Part shown: positions 36,255 to 45,367 of the stretch, one piece after another
Position numbering within the stretch: the stretch's first letter is position 1
How the letters are laid out: each line of letters starts with the position of its first letter
Assembly (NCBI GenBank): GCA_965220465.1
Contig: CBDCPZ010000025.1
Location: 1,178,001 to 1,242,000 of the forward strand
DNA from: JAHDHW01 sp965220465
GTDB taxonomy: Bacteria > Bacteroidota > Bacteroidia > Chitinophagales > Saprospiraceae
Length of the DNA stretch: 64,000 nucleotides
Direction: 5' to 3'
Made by a program: the position numbers and the translations under genes
The notes under the pieces: model-generated
Databases searched by the model: none
What the model was told of the DNA's origin: nothing
What the model saw: the letters and a program-made list of their open reading frames with translations, nothing else

Positions 36255-37289
36255 CTAATTTCCTGCATTTTTGAAATGGGTCTTAAGTTCCGATCTTTTG
36301 TAATGCTCCTTTGCCTGAAATTTTGTCGGGCATTTCTGGTCGGCTTGATGGTCGGTTTCCGGAACTTCAAATTCGTAAACTAATAGATCAATCGTATAGT
36401 CTTCGGTAAACGGTGTATTTTCAACTTCGAAAGGCAATTTATTGACTCCTCTATCGTGCCAGCCAGCTGCTTCGTCTTTACTAACTACTTCATCGCTTGA
36501 ACTATAAATTTGATTGGTGACGATAAAAACAAATATTCGTAAATGTCCCTTTTTGGGAAAAATCAAAGACTTAAAATAATCAATTGACCAGCCAAACGCC
36601 TCCGGTTTTGGATAATCTACCCACCTTATTTCAGCATCTTCTATTATCGATCCATCATCATTATACTGCTCCATCTGAGTAACAACGGCAAAACCGCCCG
36701 GAACATACATATACTTAAAAGGATAATTTTGATTGGATAACGAATTTGAAATAATTTGGTTTACCTCCCCCAAAATACTACAATTTGCGAAAGTGTTTCT
36801 CGGTATTTCAAAGGAAGTATTACATTCTGGCGGAGGCCATGGAAATTTTGCTTCATAAAAAGCTGATCTAGTTGGCGCAGCCTCAAGAAGAATAGGTTCT
36901 AAATAAATATTGCCAATATTTAAATCATCATTTTCAGTTATAATTTCCTTTTCAAAATCATTAAAGCCTCTTTTTTTAAAGGTAATTGCATAACTGCTAT
37001 TTGATTCTAAAATCAATTCAAATTTACCATCTCTATCAGAAAAGCTCTTGCTTTGCATACCGGATTCCGTATCACTTGCTATAATCATGACACCCTCAAT
37101 TGGCATTCCGGTCATTATATCGAAAATATTTCCAAAACTCTTAAGTTCTGAATTCGAAGATGATGTTTTCGGATGGGTTATATTCTCACTTTTCGTAATG
37201 GTTAGGGTATTGTTTTGCGCTAAACCAAAGATTGGAATAAAGTATAAAATCCATATAAAAAAGAGAAGTATTGTCTTCTTGTTTTCCAT
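36255..37289 (-). CDS. Secreted protein with carboxypeptidase-regulatory-like domain
   Basis: The start MENKKTILLF is preferred over the longer frame because it begins a proper signal peptide (cleavage after FGLAQ), giving 344 residues. Residues about 47-130 are a CarboxypepD_reg-like beta-sandwich (GNIFDIMTGMPIEGVMI, DRDGKFELILESNSSYAITFKKRGF). The remainder (about 150-330) is unrecognised, with conserved-looking CNTSFEIPRNTFANCS and GWSIDYFKSLIFPKKGHLRIFVF. It lies between the two caspase-like genes on the same strand and is preceded by a conserved intergenic element shared with the upstream caspase gene. Function is unknown; a substrate or accessory role for the caspases is possible. Confidence 0.72.
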   Translation of the reverse strand: MENKKTILLFFIWILYFIPIFGLAQNNTLTITKSENITHPKTSSSNSELKSFGNIFDIMTGMPIEGVMIIASDTESGMQSKSFSDRDGKFELILESNSSYAITFKKRGFNDFEKEIITENDDLNIGNIYLEPILLEAAPTRSAFYEAKFPWPPPECNTSFEIPRNTFANCSILGEVNQIISNSLSNQNYPFKYMYVPGGFAVVTQMEQYNDDGSIIEDAEIRWVDYPKPEAFGWSIDYFKSLIFPKKGHLRIFVFIVTNQIYSSSDEVVSKDEAAGWHDRGVNKLPFEVENTPFTEDYTIDLLVYEFEVPETDHQADQKCPTKFQAKEHYKRSELKTHFKNAGN

Positions 37290-37375
37290 TTTAATAAGGG
37301 TGATTCTCAAAATGTAAAATTGAAAATAAGGAAAATAAGGTATTAACCTTCAAACCTGTAAAAGTTTAATTCATT

Positions 37376-37500
37376 TTTTTAAACAAAAACCTAAGGAGTC
37401 TTTTACAATTTTGTGGAGATAAACAACTGCATTACAATTCCAAATTAACAGGTAATCGGGTGTAATTCAGGCTTTTGCAATCTTTTGTAGCTGGTCAAAA
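37376..37500 (-). repeat. Conserved intergenic element, copy 2 (before the regulatory-domain gene)
   Basis: About 120 bp directly after the stop of the TPR-caspase gene matches 40875-41006 over most of its length. Shared blocks on the plus strand are TTTACAA, TGCATTACAATTCCAAA, CGGG and AATCTTTTGT followed by CTGGT. Both copies lie between a stop codon and the next co-directional gene, so they are candidate promoters or processing elements. Confidence 0.7.
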
Positions 37501-40500
37501 TTAATAAGCCGTTTCATTTTCGAGATTATATTTTGAAATGAGTTTTTGGAAATTCTTGGAAGAACGGATGTTTTCCAGGTCAGGATCGTAGGCCAATACT
37601 TTTTTAAACCTAAATCCATTTTCAATCGCGTTTTCAAGAGATTTCAAAGCTTGTTTTTCATCATTTAAAAGCGAGTAAAGCGTTGCGATTTTGTATTGGT
37701 AAGACTCGAAGTCTTTTGGAACACGGTATTCTATAATATTTTCATCAATATCAATTACAACCGGAATTGATTGTTGAGCCAATTTATAACTTTCAATCGC
37801 TTCAACATATTGATTATTCAAACGATAATACAAACCTTGCAAAACAGTAGTATTTTCAATCTTCCCGAAAGGCCTTTCGAAAGTCCAATCGAGCATTGAC
37901 TTGGCTTTTTCAAGCTGATTGGTCAGAATGTAAATCCGAATCAATTTTTGGCGATTTTCAAAATCGAGTTGGTTTTTGGCAACTAAAGTATCCAGCAAAG
38001 CCAATGCTTTTTCGTGCTCAAAATTGATCAGATATTGATCGATGAGTTGTCGGGTTGGGTCAATTTGAGGGATTGGTTCACCAAACCTGTAAGTTCCCTC
38101 CGGCAGTGGATTCGGGGTTTCCAGCTTTTCAAGTTCATAAGCTTTTTCTGAGTTTTCAATTGCTTTTTCCATCATGGTCAAAAAACCGTGGTAGATTTTC
38201 ATTTGAGTAGAATCCTGTCGGGATCTTCGTATTCTGGATTCGATAAAAACATCATTTTGAAATAACACACTCCAAAGCTGGTACATATCTCCAAGCTTGA
38301 GATGGATATCAACTTTGGACGGATGGTTGGGGTCAATGTCAAGTGTTTTTTCAAAATCATTGATTGCCCGCTCTCCCCAAAATTCCTCCCATTCTTCAAA
38401 ATCGGGTTTTGTTATTTTTTCCATTTCCACACCATTCCAATTAACAGAAATTGTCTTTGTGTCTAAAGTATTTCGCCTCCAACCCCAAAAAAAGTAACCT
38501 GCTTCTTTGTGATTATAAAGCAACACTCCTCTTTTATACCAGTAAGTCGCTGGATCAGGGAAGATAACAAGCATTCTGGAGTAAAAATCAAACAAGATTT
38601 TACTATTGCCATATTTTTTGATCATCTCCTCCGTTTCGTCAAAACGTTTCAAATCTTCCAAAATATTCCAGATTTTTGAAGCTACATTGTTATCTTTTTC
38701 CAAAATCGTTTCATAGGTGGAAATCGCCTCCAAATAACGCCCCCAGGAAGTGTACAGATCTCCCAAATCGTGGTACACCCATAAGGTATCTGGTTTGATG
38801 TCGATCACCTTTTTAAAACATTCTTCTGCTTCTTCCTTTCGATCTTCAGTGACATACAGCTGCCCCAATTTATACCAGGCGTCGAAATCAAATGGATTTT
38901 GGGTAATCAAGTTTAAATAATATTCTTCAGACTCAAGAGCATTAGAAACAAAAGGAAGATCTACAGATGCGTTAGCAGAAGTCGTGTTATCTACGATTTG
39001 AGGAAATACATCTTTTTTACGGATATCTGCTTCTTTAAATAAATGATCTGCCAATGCATAATCGCCTATGATTGTATAGTCAAAAGCCAGTCGCTCAAAG
39101 GCCAGAAAATGATCCCAGTTTAACTTCAGCGCATTACGGTAATATTCTTCTGCTTTTAAATAATTGTGTTGATTTTCATTAACCAATCCCAAATTGAGAT
39201 TCGGATTCAGCAAATCTGGTTTCAACTCAAGTCCTTTCAAGCCCCATTCTTTTGCATTGTCAAACTGTTTTTGGTTCAAATAAAGACCGCAAAGGTTAGA
39301 ATAAGGCAACGCCCAGGTTGGTGCAATTTCGATGGCAGTTTGGTACTCCTTTTTAGCTGTTTCAAAATCTTTTAAATAAAAATGGATAAGACCAATTTCA
39401 TTATAAATGTAAGCAGCTCGATCTTCCCATTTCATGGCTTCATTTTGAAATGCCAGGGCTTTTTGGAGATTTTCATTTGTATAACCGGATTTGGCAGCTT
39501 CAAGACGTACATTGATCCCTTCGAAATAATATTGTTTGGCTTTGATGCCGTCATAATTTCGGTAATCTTCTCCAACCAATTCAGCGGCTTTCTCCAAGTA
39601 TGCCGGAAAACGATTATAATCCGCTGACTCAGAAATATAAATTCGTCGATCGAGTTCAAACTGATCGCCACGTAAGTAGGCATTGATCGCCTGTTGTGCT
39701 TCATCCTGCAAGGCAACTACCAGCTTGCTTTTTAGCGCAGGAAGCCTTTTGTCTTTTGGGTTTTCTTTTAAAAGTTGGTTATAAAAATGATACGCGGATT
39801 CGTTTTCGGGAAAAAGTAATTTTTTTTCTTCGATTGCCAGATCAAAGGTTTCATACAAATTTTCCGAAGCAGAAACAGGAGTTTTTTCAACTCCTTCATC
39901 AACAACGGCCAGCATTTCATCGCCTGTCGTAAATGTGTTCAGATCCTGACTTTTCAAACTAGCCAACGCTTCTTCATCAACAAAGGACAATCTAAAATCA
40001 TATGCTCCGAAAATTTCAGGAACCTGTTCCTTCCCTCTTTTTTTGGCCTCCCGATTGACATTTTTTTTCAAATAACTCTCTATTTCTTCATTTATAACTT
40101 GCAGATCTTCATCGCTTTCCGCTTCACCTATCAAACCTCTGATCAGATAATAAGAAAAAAGGCCACGTCCTCCATCCAGGTCATTAACTTCCAAAGATTT
40201 TTGATCTGCTTTGCAGGATAGGATACGAACCTCATTGGCTGTTAATTCTTTCATCTCCCGCGAAACCTGGATGCGTCCTTCATTGTTGTCGCCGGCCAGC
40301 TGACCGGAATGGCAAGCGTCCAGAATAATCAGCACTTTTGCTTTCTTTTCTATAGAAAGAATGTGCGTATCCAGATTTAAATCTTCCAAGCGAATTGCGT
40401 TACGGCGATAATTATTTTTTGGGGTATCGTAAGCTAGCAGATAACCTTTTTCATAGATGTTTGATGTTTCAACATCTCCGTGACCTGAAAAATAAAAGAT

Positions 40501-40803
40501 TACCAGATCATTTTCCTGAGCTTCGTTTCTTAATTTCATCATTTCATCATCAATCCTCGCGATAGTGGCTGATTCATTGGTAAGCAGGGCGATGTTGTCC
40601 GGATTGACGCTTCCACCGGCTTTTGATTTCAGATAATCCGCAAATATCTCCGCATCACGGTGAGCAAAATTTAAATCTGTATTGTCTTCGTATTGCGAAA
40701 TCCCAATAATCAGCGCTCGTGTCGTTCCTTTATCGATGTCGATGGTTTGGCCAAAAGAAAGGGTAGTAAAAAAAAGTATGGCGGAGAGTAGAAAAATCCT
40801 CAT
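37501..40803 (-). CDS. Exported caspase-like (C14) protein with long TPR region
   Basis: The start MRIFLLSAIL, 8 codons inside the longest frame, gives a clear signal peptide (cleavage after LSFGQ) and 1100 residues. The caspase-like domain (about 25-285) has His108 (FYFSGHGD) and Cys164 (LDACHSG). From about residue 390 to the end there are many TPR units (AAYIYNEIGLIHFYLKDFETAKKEY, WYKLGQLYVTEDRKEEAEECF), with a break around 690-850. Caspase-TPR fusions are typical of multicellular or biofilm bacteria. The protease dyad is intact. The conserved intergenic element lies directly upstream. Confidence 0.92.
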   Translation of the reverse strand: MRIFLLSAILFFTTLSFGQTIDIDKGTTRALIIGISQYEDNTDLNFAHRDAEIFADYLKSKAGGSVNPDNIALLTNESATIARIDDEMMKLRNEAQENDLVIFYFSGHGDVETSNIYEKGYLLAYDTPKNNYRRNAIRLEDLNLDTHILSIEKKAKVLIILDACHSGQLAGDNNEGRIQVSREMKELTANEVRILSCKADQKSLEVNDLDGGRGLFSYYLIRGLIGEAESDEDLQVINEEIESYLKKNVNREAKKRGKEQVPEIFGAYDFRLSFVDEEALASLKSQDLNTFTTGDEMLAVVDEGVEKTPVSASENLYETFDLAIEEKKLLFPENESAYHFYNQLLKENPKDKRLPALKSKLVVALQDEAQQAINAYLRGDQFELDRRIYISESADYNRFPAYLEKAAELVGEDYRNYDGIKAKQYYFEGINVRLEAAKSGYTNENLQKALAFQNEAMKWEDRAAYIYNEIGLIHFYLKDFETAKKEYQTAIEIAPTWALPYSNLCGLYLNQKQFDNAKEWGLKGLELKPDLLNPNLNLGLVNENQHNYLKAEEYYRNALKLNWDHFLAFERLAFDYTIIGDYALADHLFKEADIRKKDVFPQIVDNTTSANASVDLPFVSNALESEEYYLNLITQNPFDFDAWYKLGQLYVTEDRKEEAEECFKKVIDIKPDTLWVYHDLGDLYTSWGRYLEAISTYETILEKDNNVASKIWNILEDLKRFDETEEMIKKYGNSKILFDFYSRMLVIFPDPATYWYKRGVLLYNHKEAGYFFWGWRRNTLDTKTISVNWNGVEMEKITKPDFEEWEEFWGERAINDFEKTLDIDPNHPSKVDIHLKLGDMYQLWSVLFQNDVFIESRIRRSRQDSTQMKIYHGFLTMMEKAIENSEKAYELEKLETPNPLPEGTYRFGEPIPQIDPTRQLIDQYLINFEHEKALALLDTLVAKNQLDFENRQKLIRIYILTNQLEKAKSMLDWTFERPFGKIENTTVLQGLYYRLNNQYVEAIESYKLAQQSIPVVIDIDENIIEYRVPKDFESYQYKIATLYSLLNDEKQALKSLENAIENGFRFKKVLAYDPDLENIRSSKNFQKLISKYNLENETAY

Positions 40804-40874
40804 AAGGTTAGCTCTGTTTTGATACACTTTGCATTTCTAAAAATAGCATTTCTTTTAAGCTTAGCAAAAGAAGT

Positions 40875-41006
40875 TTAAACTTAAAAACCAACGAGCCCTT
40901 TACAACTCGCTGGTTCAAAATAATTGCATTACAATTCCAAACTAAAAGGGTTTCGGGAGTTATACAAAATACTATGTATTCCTTTTGAAATCTTTTGTGC
41001 CTGGTG
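40875..41006 (-). repeat. Conserved intergenic element, copy 1 (before the TPR-caspase gene)
   Basis: Matches 37376-37500 along about 130 bp. This copy also contains a hairpin (40886-40915, AACCA-a-CGAG pairing with CTCG-c-TGGTT) that is not kept in the other copy, so the primary sequence rather than the hairpin is what is conserved. Confidence 0.7.
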
Positions 41007-41489
41007 CTAATATTTAATTTGATTGGAGGTCAAAACGTTACCTGTTTCATCAACTAAATTATTTTCAATTGTCAAATCACTCTTATTTTCCGGATCAATA
41101 TCAATATCCCAGGGAACGGTTACCTTAAATTTAAAAAGCTCTTCTATTTCAGTTCCGTTTACAAGGACCTCTTCGCTTATATTTGGCAAGTTCAAAACCA
41201 AGAAATAATACTTGTTATATTCTTTTTTAATATTGTACCGTCCTGACTCTTTTAGGTATTGAAAAACCTCTTCATTACACAAATTGGTTTCTACAGTAAT
41301 TTCGACTTTGATATAATTTCGTTCCCACACCTTTACCTCCACTTCTCCAGGCAAGTCAAAAAATACCAAATTTGATTCTCCTGGCTGGACGGTTGTGGTT
41401 AACACTTTCTGTAGGCTTTTCTGAGCAAAAATTCCTGTCGAAAATAAACTGATCATTATTATTGAAATCAAACATTTATAGGTCTTCAT
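41007..41489 (-). CDS. Small secreted protein of unknown function
   Basis: From the start MKTYKCLISI (3 codons inside the longest frame) the protein has 160 residues with a signal peptide (cleavage after GIFAQ). The mature part is beta-rich (GESNLVFFDLPGEVEVKVWERNY, ITVETNL, KFKVTVPWDIDIDPE), similar in style to the DUF4097/adhesin-like beta domains that sit downstream of anti-sigma factors in Bacteroidota, but shorter. I cannot name the family. It lies between the anti-sigma-like gene and the caspase genes on the same strand and may be part of that operon. Confidence 0.68.
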   Translation of the reverse strand: MKTYKCLISIIMISLFSTGIFAQKSLQKVLTTTVQPGESNLVFFDLPGEVEVKVWERNYIKVEITVETNLCNEEVFQYLKESGRYNIKKEYNKYYFLVLNLPNISEEVLVNGTEIEELFKFKVTVPWDIDIDPENKSDLTIENNLVDETGNVLTSNQIKY

Positions 41490-41562
41490 GATAAACAATT
41501 ATTTAAGTGGATGAATCAAAGTCTCACCTACTCTATTTGCTTAGTTGGAAATGGTTACCCGA

Positions 41563-41735
41563 GGAAGAAAGATGTTAAGAGGGAAAGAAGTAAAAAGGTT
41601 ATGAGCTATAGGTTATGGGTTGGGAAATGATGTGCGGATTGATCTCTCGCACCTCAAAAAATTTCAAACTTCAAACTACGCGCAAGATCATTTATTAACC
41701 TCTTAACTATCTAACCTTTAACCTTCTAAAATAGC
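41563..41735. repeat. Degenerate heptamer-like patch
   Basis: Irregular AG-rich (AAGTAAAAAGGTTA, ATAGGTTATGGGTT) and, in the opposite sense, AACCTCTTAACTATCTAACC motifs, with two exact TTCAAAC units in the middle (41665-41680). It belongs to the same heptamer family as the long arrays, in a decayed state. It fills the gap between the small secreted protein gene and the anti-sigma-like gene. Confidence 0.5.
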
Positions 41736-41749
41736 CTGTGGGTGGCAAA

Positions 41750-42694
41750 CTATTCGTTGACCTGGAATTTTCCAATGAATAAGGGTTTGGGTTGCCCTTT
41801 TTGGAGGATCAAATAATAATACAAACCAGGTTTAGCAGAAAGCGACTTTTTGAGGGAATAAAAGTAGCCATCTTTCGTGGCGAAAGCTAATCCATCTTCT
41901 TCCTCACTCGTATCTTTTTCGAGTATTAACTGAATAGTAGCAATGTTTTTTTTCGATGCAAAATTTTGAGGATTGTTGTTGTAAATCGCTACTTCAAAAC
42001 TACTCAAATCTTTTAGTTCTGACGTAAATAACATTCCGTTTATTTGCAGATCAATTTTTCCGTTTTTTAAATTAAATACTTCTCCTAATTCAGGTTTTTC
42101 AGCTGAAAATTCAAAAGCTTCATTATTGCCATTTTGGGCAATTAAATTTTCCAATTCAGGATTGGCTTCGAAAGCAGCGATTAAATTTATCGGAGGAACG
42201 ATGTCTTCGATTTCATCCTTTTCAGTCGGTTGCTTTTCTGGATCGGTTTGGTCTTCGACAAGATTCGAAGGGTCTTCTATTTCTTTGATTGGCTTTTCAT
42301 TAGGATCAAGCGATTCTTTTTCCATTGGAGGCTTTTCATCGACGATTTCCTGCTTTTCGGGCGTTTTAAAAAAGAAAAACCAAATCGCAAAAACCAAAAC
42401 CAGAATACTCGCCGCCACTGAAATAAGCAACCTCAACCTGCGAGTTTGGTTGATTGAGACAATTTTCGTTTCATTTTCTGATGGAGTAAACTCTTTCCGA
42501 AGAACGTCCAATTTGGATCTGAGCTGGCGTTTTTGAGCATTACCCAATTCTTCCTGTAATTTACGGTGCAAAGTCACTTCCTTGGCAAGCTCAGGTTCTG
42601 TTTGAAGCCTTTTTTCAAAAGTAGCAAGTGCTTCAACGCTAAGCGTTCCATCCAGATATTGTTCGATCAATTCGTAAAGTTGCTCTTTTTCCAT
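41750..42694 (-). CDS. Membrane anti-sigma-like protein
   Basis: The 314-residue protein begins with a cytoplasmic helical segment (1-70: LYELIEQYLDGTLSVEALATFEKRLQ, ELAKEVTLHRKLQEEL) typical of Bacteroidota anti-sigma proteins that lack the zinc finger. It has one membrane helix (about 89-109), an acidic Pro/Glu-rich periplasmic linker (about 111-165) and a beta-rich C-terminal domain. It is encoded 19 bp downstream of the ECF sigma gene, as is normal for the partner. The exposed linker would be a natural cleavage site for an exported protease; that is an inference. No RseP-type protease is encoded nearby. Confidence 0.78.
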   Translation of the reverse strand: MEKEQLYELIEQYLDGTLSVEALATFEKRLQTEPELAKEVTLHRKLQEELGNAQKRQLRSKLDVLRKEFTPSENETKIVSINQTRRLRLLISVAASILVLVFAIWFFFFKTPEKQEIVDEKPPMEKESLDPNEKPIKEIEDPSNLVEDQTDPEKQPTEKDEIEDIVPPINLIAAFEANPELENLIAQNGNNEAFEFSAEKPELGEVFNLKNGKIDLQINGMLFTSELKDLSSFEVAIYNNNPQNFASKKNIATIQLILEKDTSEEEDGLAFATKDGYFYSLKKSLSAKPGLYYYLILQKGQPKPLFIGKFQVNE

Positions 42695-42713
42695 TTTCTC
42701 TTATTCTCTCATT

Positions 42714-43283
42714 TTAAGTATTATTGCTTAATTCATGAAAACGATCGTCCTTTTTAACCCATTCTACCAGTTTTTCCTTGCATTGAAATTTTCTTTTTTT
42801 CGCATAACTGACGCTACCATAACCCATCATTTTGGCGATTTTTTCCATTTTCTCTTTATCAAAAAACAAACGCAGTAATTTTTGGCAATCCTCTCCAAGT
42901 TTTTGGAAAGCATCCCAAAACAATTTCTGTTCCTCCGTTTTTTCGATATCGATTTCAATATTTTCCCCAGAGCTGTATTTGACATCCTCCGAAAGGGTTA
43001 CCTCTTTAAAAGATTTCTTTTGCAGGCGATTTCCCCAAAGGTTTCTGCATATTCCATAAAGTAGGGTGTAAAATTTACTGGTTAGCCGAAAATCTTTTGC
43101 TTGTGCTTTTTCGTAAATGGTCAAAATAGCGCTTTGAAAAACATCCTGCGCATCGGCTTCACTTCCGCCATTTGAGGTAATCAGCTTTCGGATGCGAGGT
43201 AAAAACTGTTCGTAGATCTGACGAAGCCCATTCGTATCTCCAGTTATAATCGCCTGAATAAAACCGTCTTCGCTTTGGTACAT
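42714..43283 (-). CDS. ECF-type RNA polymerase sigma factor
   Basis: This 189-residue sigma-70 family protein has region 2 (about 8-92: LRQIYEQFLPRIRKLI, ADAQDVFQSAILTIYEKA, FYTLLYGICRNLWGNRLQKK) and region 4 (about 130-185: CQKLLRLFFDKEKMEKIAKMMGYGSVSYAKKRKFQCKEKL). It directs RNA polymerase to a small regulon. It heads a minus-strand series that continues into the anti-sigma-like, secreted, caspase and CHAT genes. TATATTTG at 43317-43310 is a possible -7 element 27 bp before the ATG, without a good -33. It is divergent from M48-TPR paralogue B, with which it shares a 217-bp spacer. Confidence 0.93.
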   Translation of the reverse strand: MYQSEDGFIQAIITGDTNGLRQIYEQFLPRIRKLITSNGGSEADAQDVFQSAILTIYEKAQAKDFRLTSKFYTLLYGICRNLWGNRLQKKSFKEVTLSEDVKYSSGENIEIDIEKTEEQKLFWDAFQKLGEDCQKLLRLFFDKEKMEKIAKMMGYGSVSYAKKRKFQCKEKLVEWVKKDDRFHELSNNT

Positions 43284-43500
43284 AAATGATTCGTCAAATG
43301 TTTGATAGTCAAATATAATGAAAACGCTTCAAAGTTTTTTTTCGAGAATCCTCAAAATACAGCCTTAAGTAACCTTTGGAAATCAATTCAAATTATATTA
43401 AAACAATTCTGGATTTAAGGAACCTGTTAGGTATTTTCGATCGAAATTAGGTCTGAAAATAGTATCTTTCAAAAATCTTTTTATAGCAAATACCAAAAAA

Positions 43501-45213
43501 ATGAAGCTTATCCATTTGAATTTTATTTTCTTAATAATAGCCCTCCCCGTATTATCCTTTGCTCAACCGGAAGAGGAAAATAAAGAAATCGAATTTGCTT
43601 TTATCGTAAAGGCTGATGGCAAACCAGGAGATGCTTTGTTTTTAAAAGAAGAAAGGTTTAAAGACAGCTACCAATATGAAGTTGCTTACAAAATATTTGA
43701 ATCCTTGATTGAGGCTCGTGGTGATTTCAGAATGCAAACCCCTAAATTGATACTGACCACTGCTGAAAAAAATGTTGCCTTAGCCCGGCCAAGGAAAGGA
43801 GAAATTATCCTCGAATTCAAAGCGTATCAAATATGCACCACTTTTGGAAAGGATTCGCTAAACGCACTTGCCGCTCTTTTAAGTCATGAGTTGACCCATT
43901 ATTATGAAAAACATCAATGGACCAAACATTTTGTAGCTGAACACGGGGAAACACAAACCGGCCGTGATTTAAAGAATCTAAAAGAACGATTGAGGTTGGA
44001 AACACAATCGGACTACCTCGGTGGTTTTTTGGCCTATTCTGCCGGTTATCTAACCCTGGACATCATGCCGCGCTTTTTAGACGAAGTTTACAAAAGTTAT
44101 AAACTTCCAGATGACCTCAATGGCTATCCACCTCTCGATGAGCGAAAAGAAATTGCTACTCAGGCGTTTGAAAAACTCAAGAGCTTTATCCATGTTTTTG
44201 AAATGGCAAATTACCTGACTGCTTTGAATCAATATGAGCAGGCAAAAATGTATTTCGATTATATTTTAACAGATTTTCAGAGCCGTGAGATTTATAACAA
44301 TGTCGGTGTCATCGCTGCTCAAATAGGCATGCAATATGTGGAAGATCGCAATTTGATATTTGGTTTTCCGCTGGAATTAGACGTTGAAACCAGGTTGGTG
44401 AGCAGTTTGAGAGGTAACAAAGAAAATGATTTGGCAAAAAAGGTTTTGGAGGAAGCGATCCAGTATTTTGAAAAAGCGATTCAACTTGACGGCAACTATC
44501 CTATTGCTATGTTAAATCTGGCTTGTGTCTATACTCTTTTAAACCAGTTCGAAGATGCTGAATATTTTGCCAAAAAAGCACTAAAACTTTGTGACCACGC
44601 CAAATGGGAAAAAACCAAAACGGACATTTATATTCTTCAGGGTATCCTTGCTTATTTTCAAGATGATGAAAAGAAAGCAAGAACTTTGTTTCAAAAATCA
44701 GCTGACTCAGGAAATGCGCTGGCTGTAATGAATTTGAAAAAATTAAACGGTCAATTTCTTGAAGGCAAGATGACCATCAGTTCAAAGCCAACGGATAAAA
44801 AAGACCAGATCGAAGATTTTTCGATTGACAAAGCCGTTGTCCAACTTTTGCAAGGAGAATTGAAGATTGATAAAACAACTGTGATCAAGGAAAAAACTGA
44901 TTTTGATCCGGAAACGATATGCGGAACCAAGCAATTGAAACAATCGACGCTTTCAATTCACTTTACAGATGAAGACAATTATACATTCGTACAAATGGCT
45001 AATAAATCCTATCCCGAAAAAACCAACAATGACATCAAGATCGGGAGCCCTTTCAAACAAATAATACAGGCTTATCTCGAGCCTGACCGACGAGTTGAAA
45101 TTTCAAAAGGGAGCTATTTTGTTTATTTCAATCGAAACTTGATTTTTAAGATTAATGAAAAAGGAAATGTGGAATCCTGGGGAGTTTTTAGAATAAAAGA
45201 GAAAAATGGTTAA
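43501..45213 (+). CDS. Exported M48-like metalloprotease with TPRs, paralogue B
   Basis: The 570-residue protein has a signal peptide (cleavage after LSFAQ), a zinc protease domain with HELTH (His129, Glu130, His133) and the distal motif RLETQSDYLGGFLAYSAGY. TPR-like helices follow (about 240-420), then a C-terminal beta domain (IKIGSPFKQIIQAYLEPDRR, GSYFVYFNRNLIFKINEKGNVESWGVF). It matches paralogue A across its whole length, including PPLDERKEIATQ versus PSLTERKQIATD. Its position, divergent from the ECF sigma gene, suggests it is part of that regulatory unit, for example as a sheddase or as a sigma target. Confidence 0.82.
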   Translation: MKLIHLNFIFLIIALPVLSFAQPEEENKEIEFAFIVKADGKPGDALFLKEERFKDSYQYEVAYKIFESLIEARGDFRMQTPKLILTTAEKNVALARPRKGEIILEFKAYQICTTFGKDSLNALAALLSHELTHYYEKHQWTKHFVAEHGETQTGRDLKNLKERLRLETQSDYLGGFLAYSAGYLTLDIMPRFLDEVYKSYKLPDDLNGYPPLDERKEIATQAFEKLKSFIHVFEMANYLTALNQYEQAKMYFDYILTDFQSREIYNNVGVIAAQIGMQYVEDRNLIFGFPLELDVETRLVSSLRGNKENDLAKKVLEEAIQYFEKAIQLDGNYPIAMLNLACVYTLLNQFEDAEYFAKKALKLCDHAKWEKTKTDIYILQGILAYFQDDEKKARTLFQKSADSGNALAVMNLKKLNGQFLEGKMTISSKPTDKKDQIEDFSIDKAVVQLLQGELKIDKTTVIKEKTDFDPETICGTKQLKQSTLSIHFTDEDNYTFVQMANKSYPEKTNNDIKIGSPFKQIIQAYLEPDRRVEISKGSYFVYFNRNLIFKINEKGNVESWGVFRIKEKNG

Positions 45214-45367
45214 TGACCCATACGAGTCAAAAATTGCTTTTTCACTTATTGCTTACAACCTTTACCCGCGAATTTTTACCATTATAAGCAAATACATTTA
45301 ATCTTTGCAGAAGATTTTGATGAACCAAGATCATTCTTTGCATTACTGCTTGTCTTAAAAAAATACT

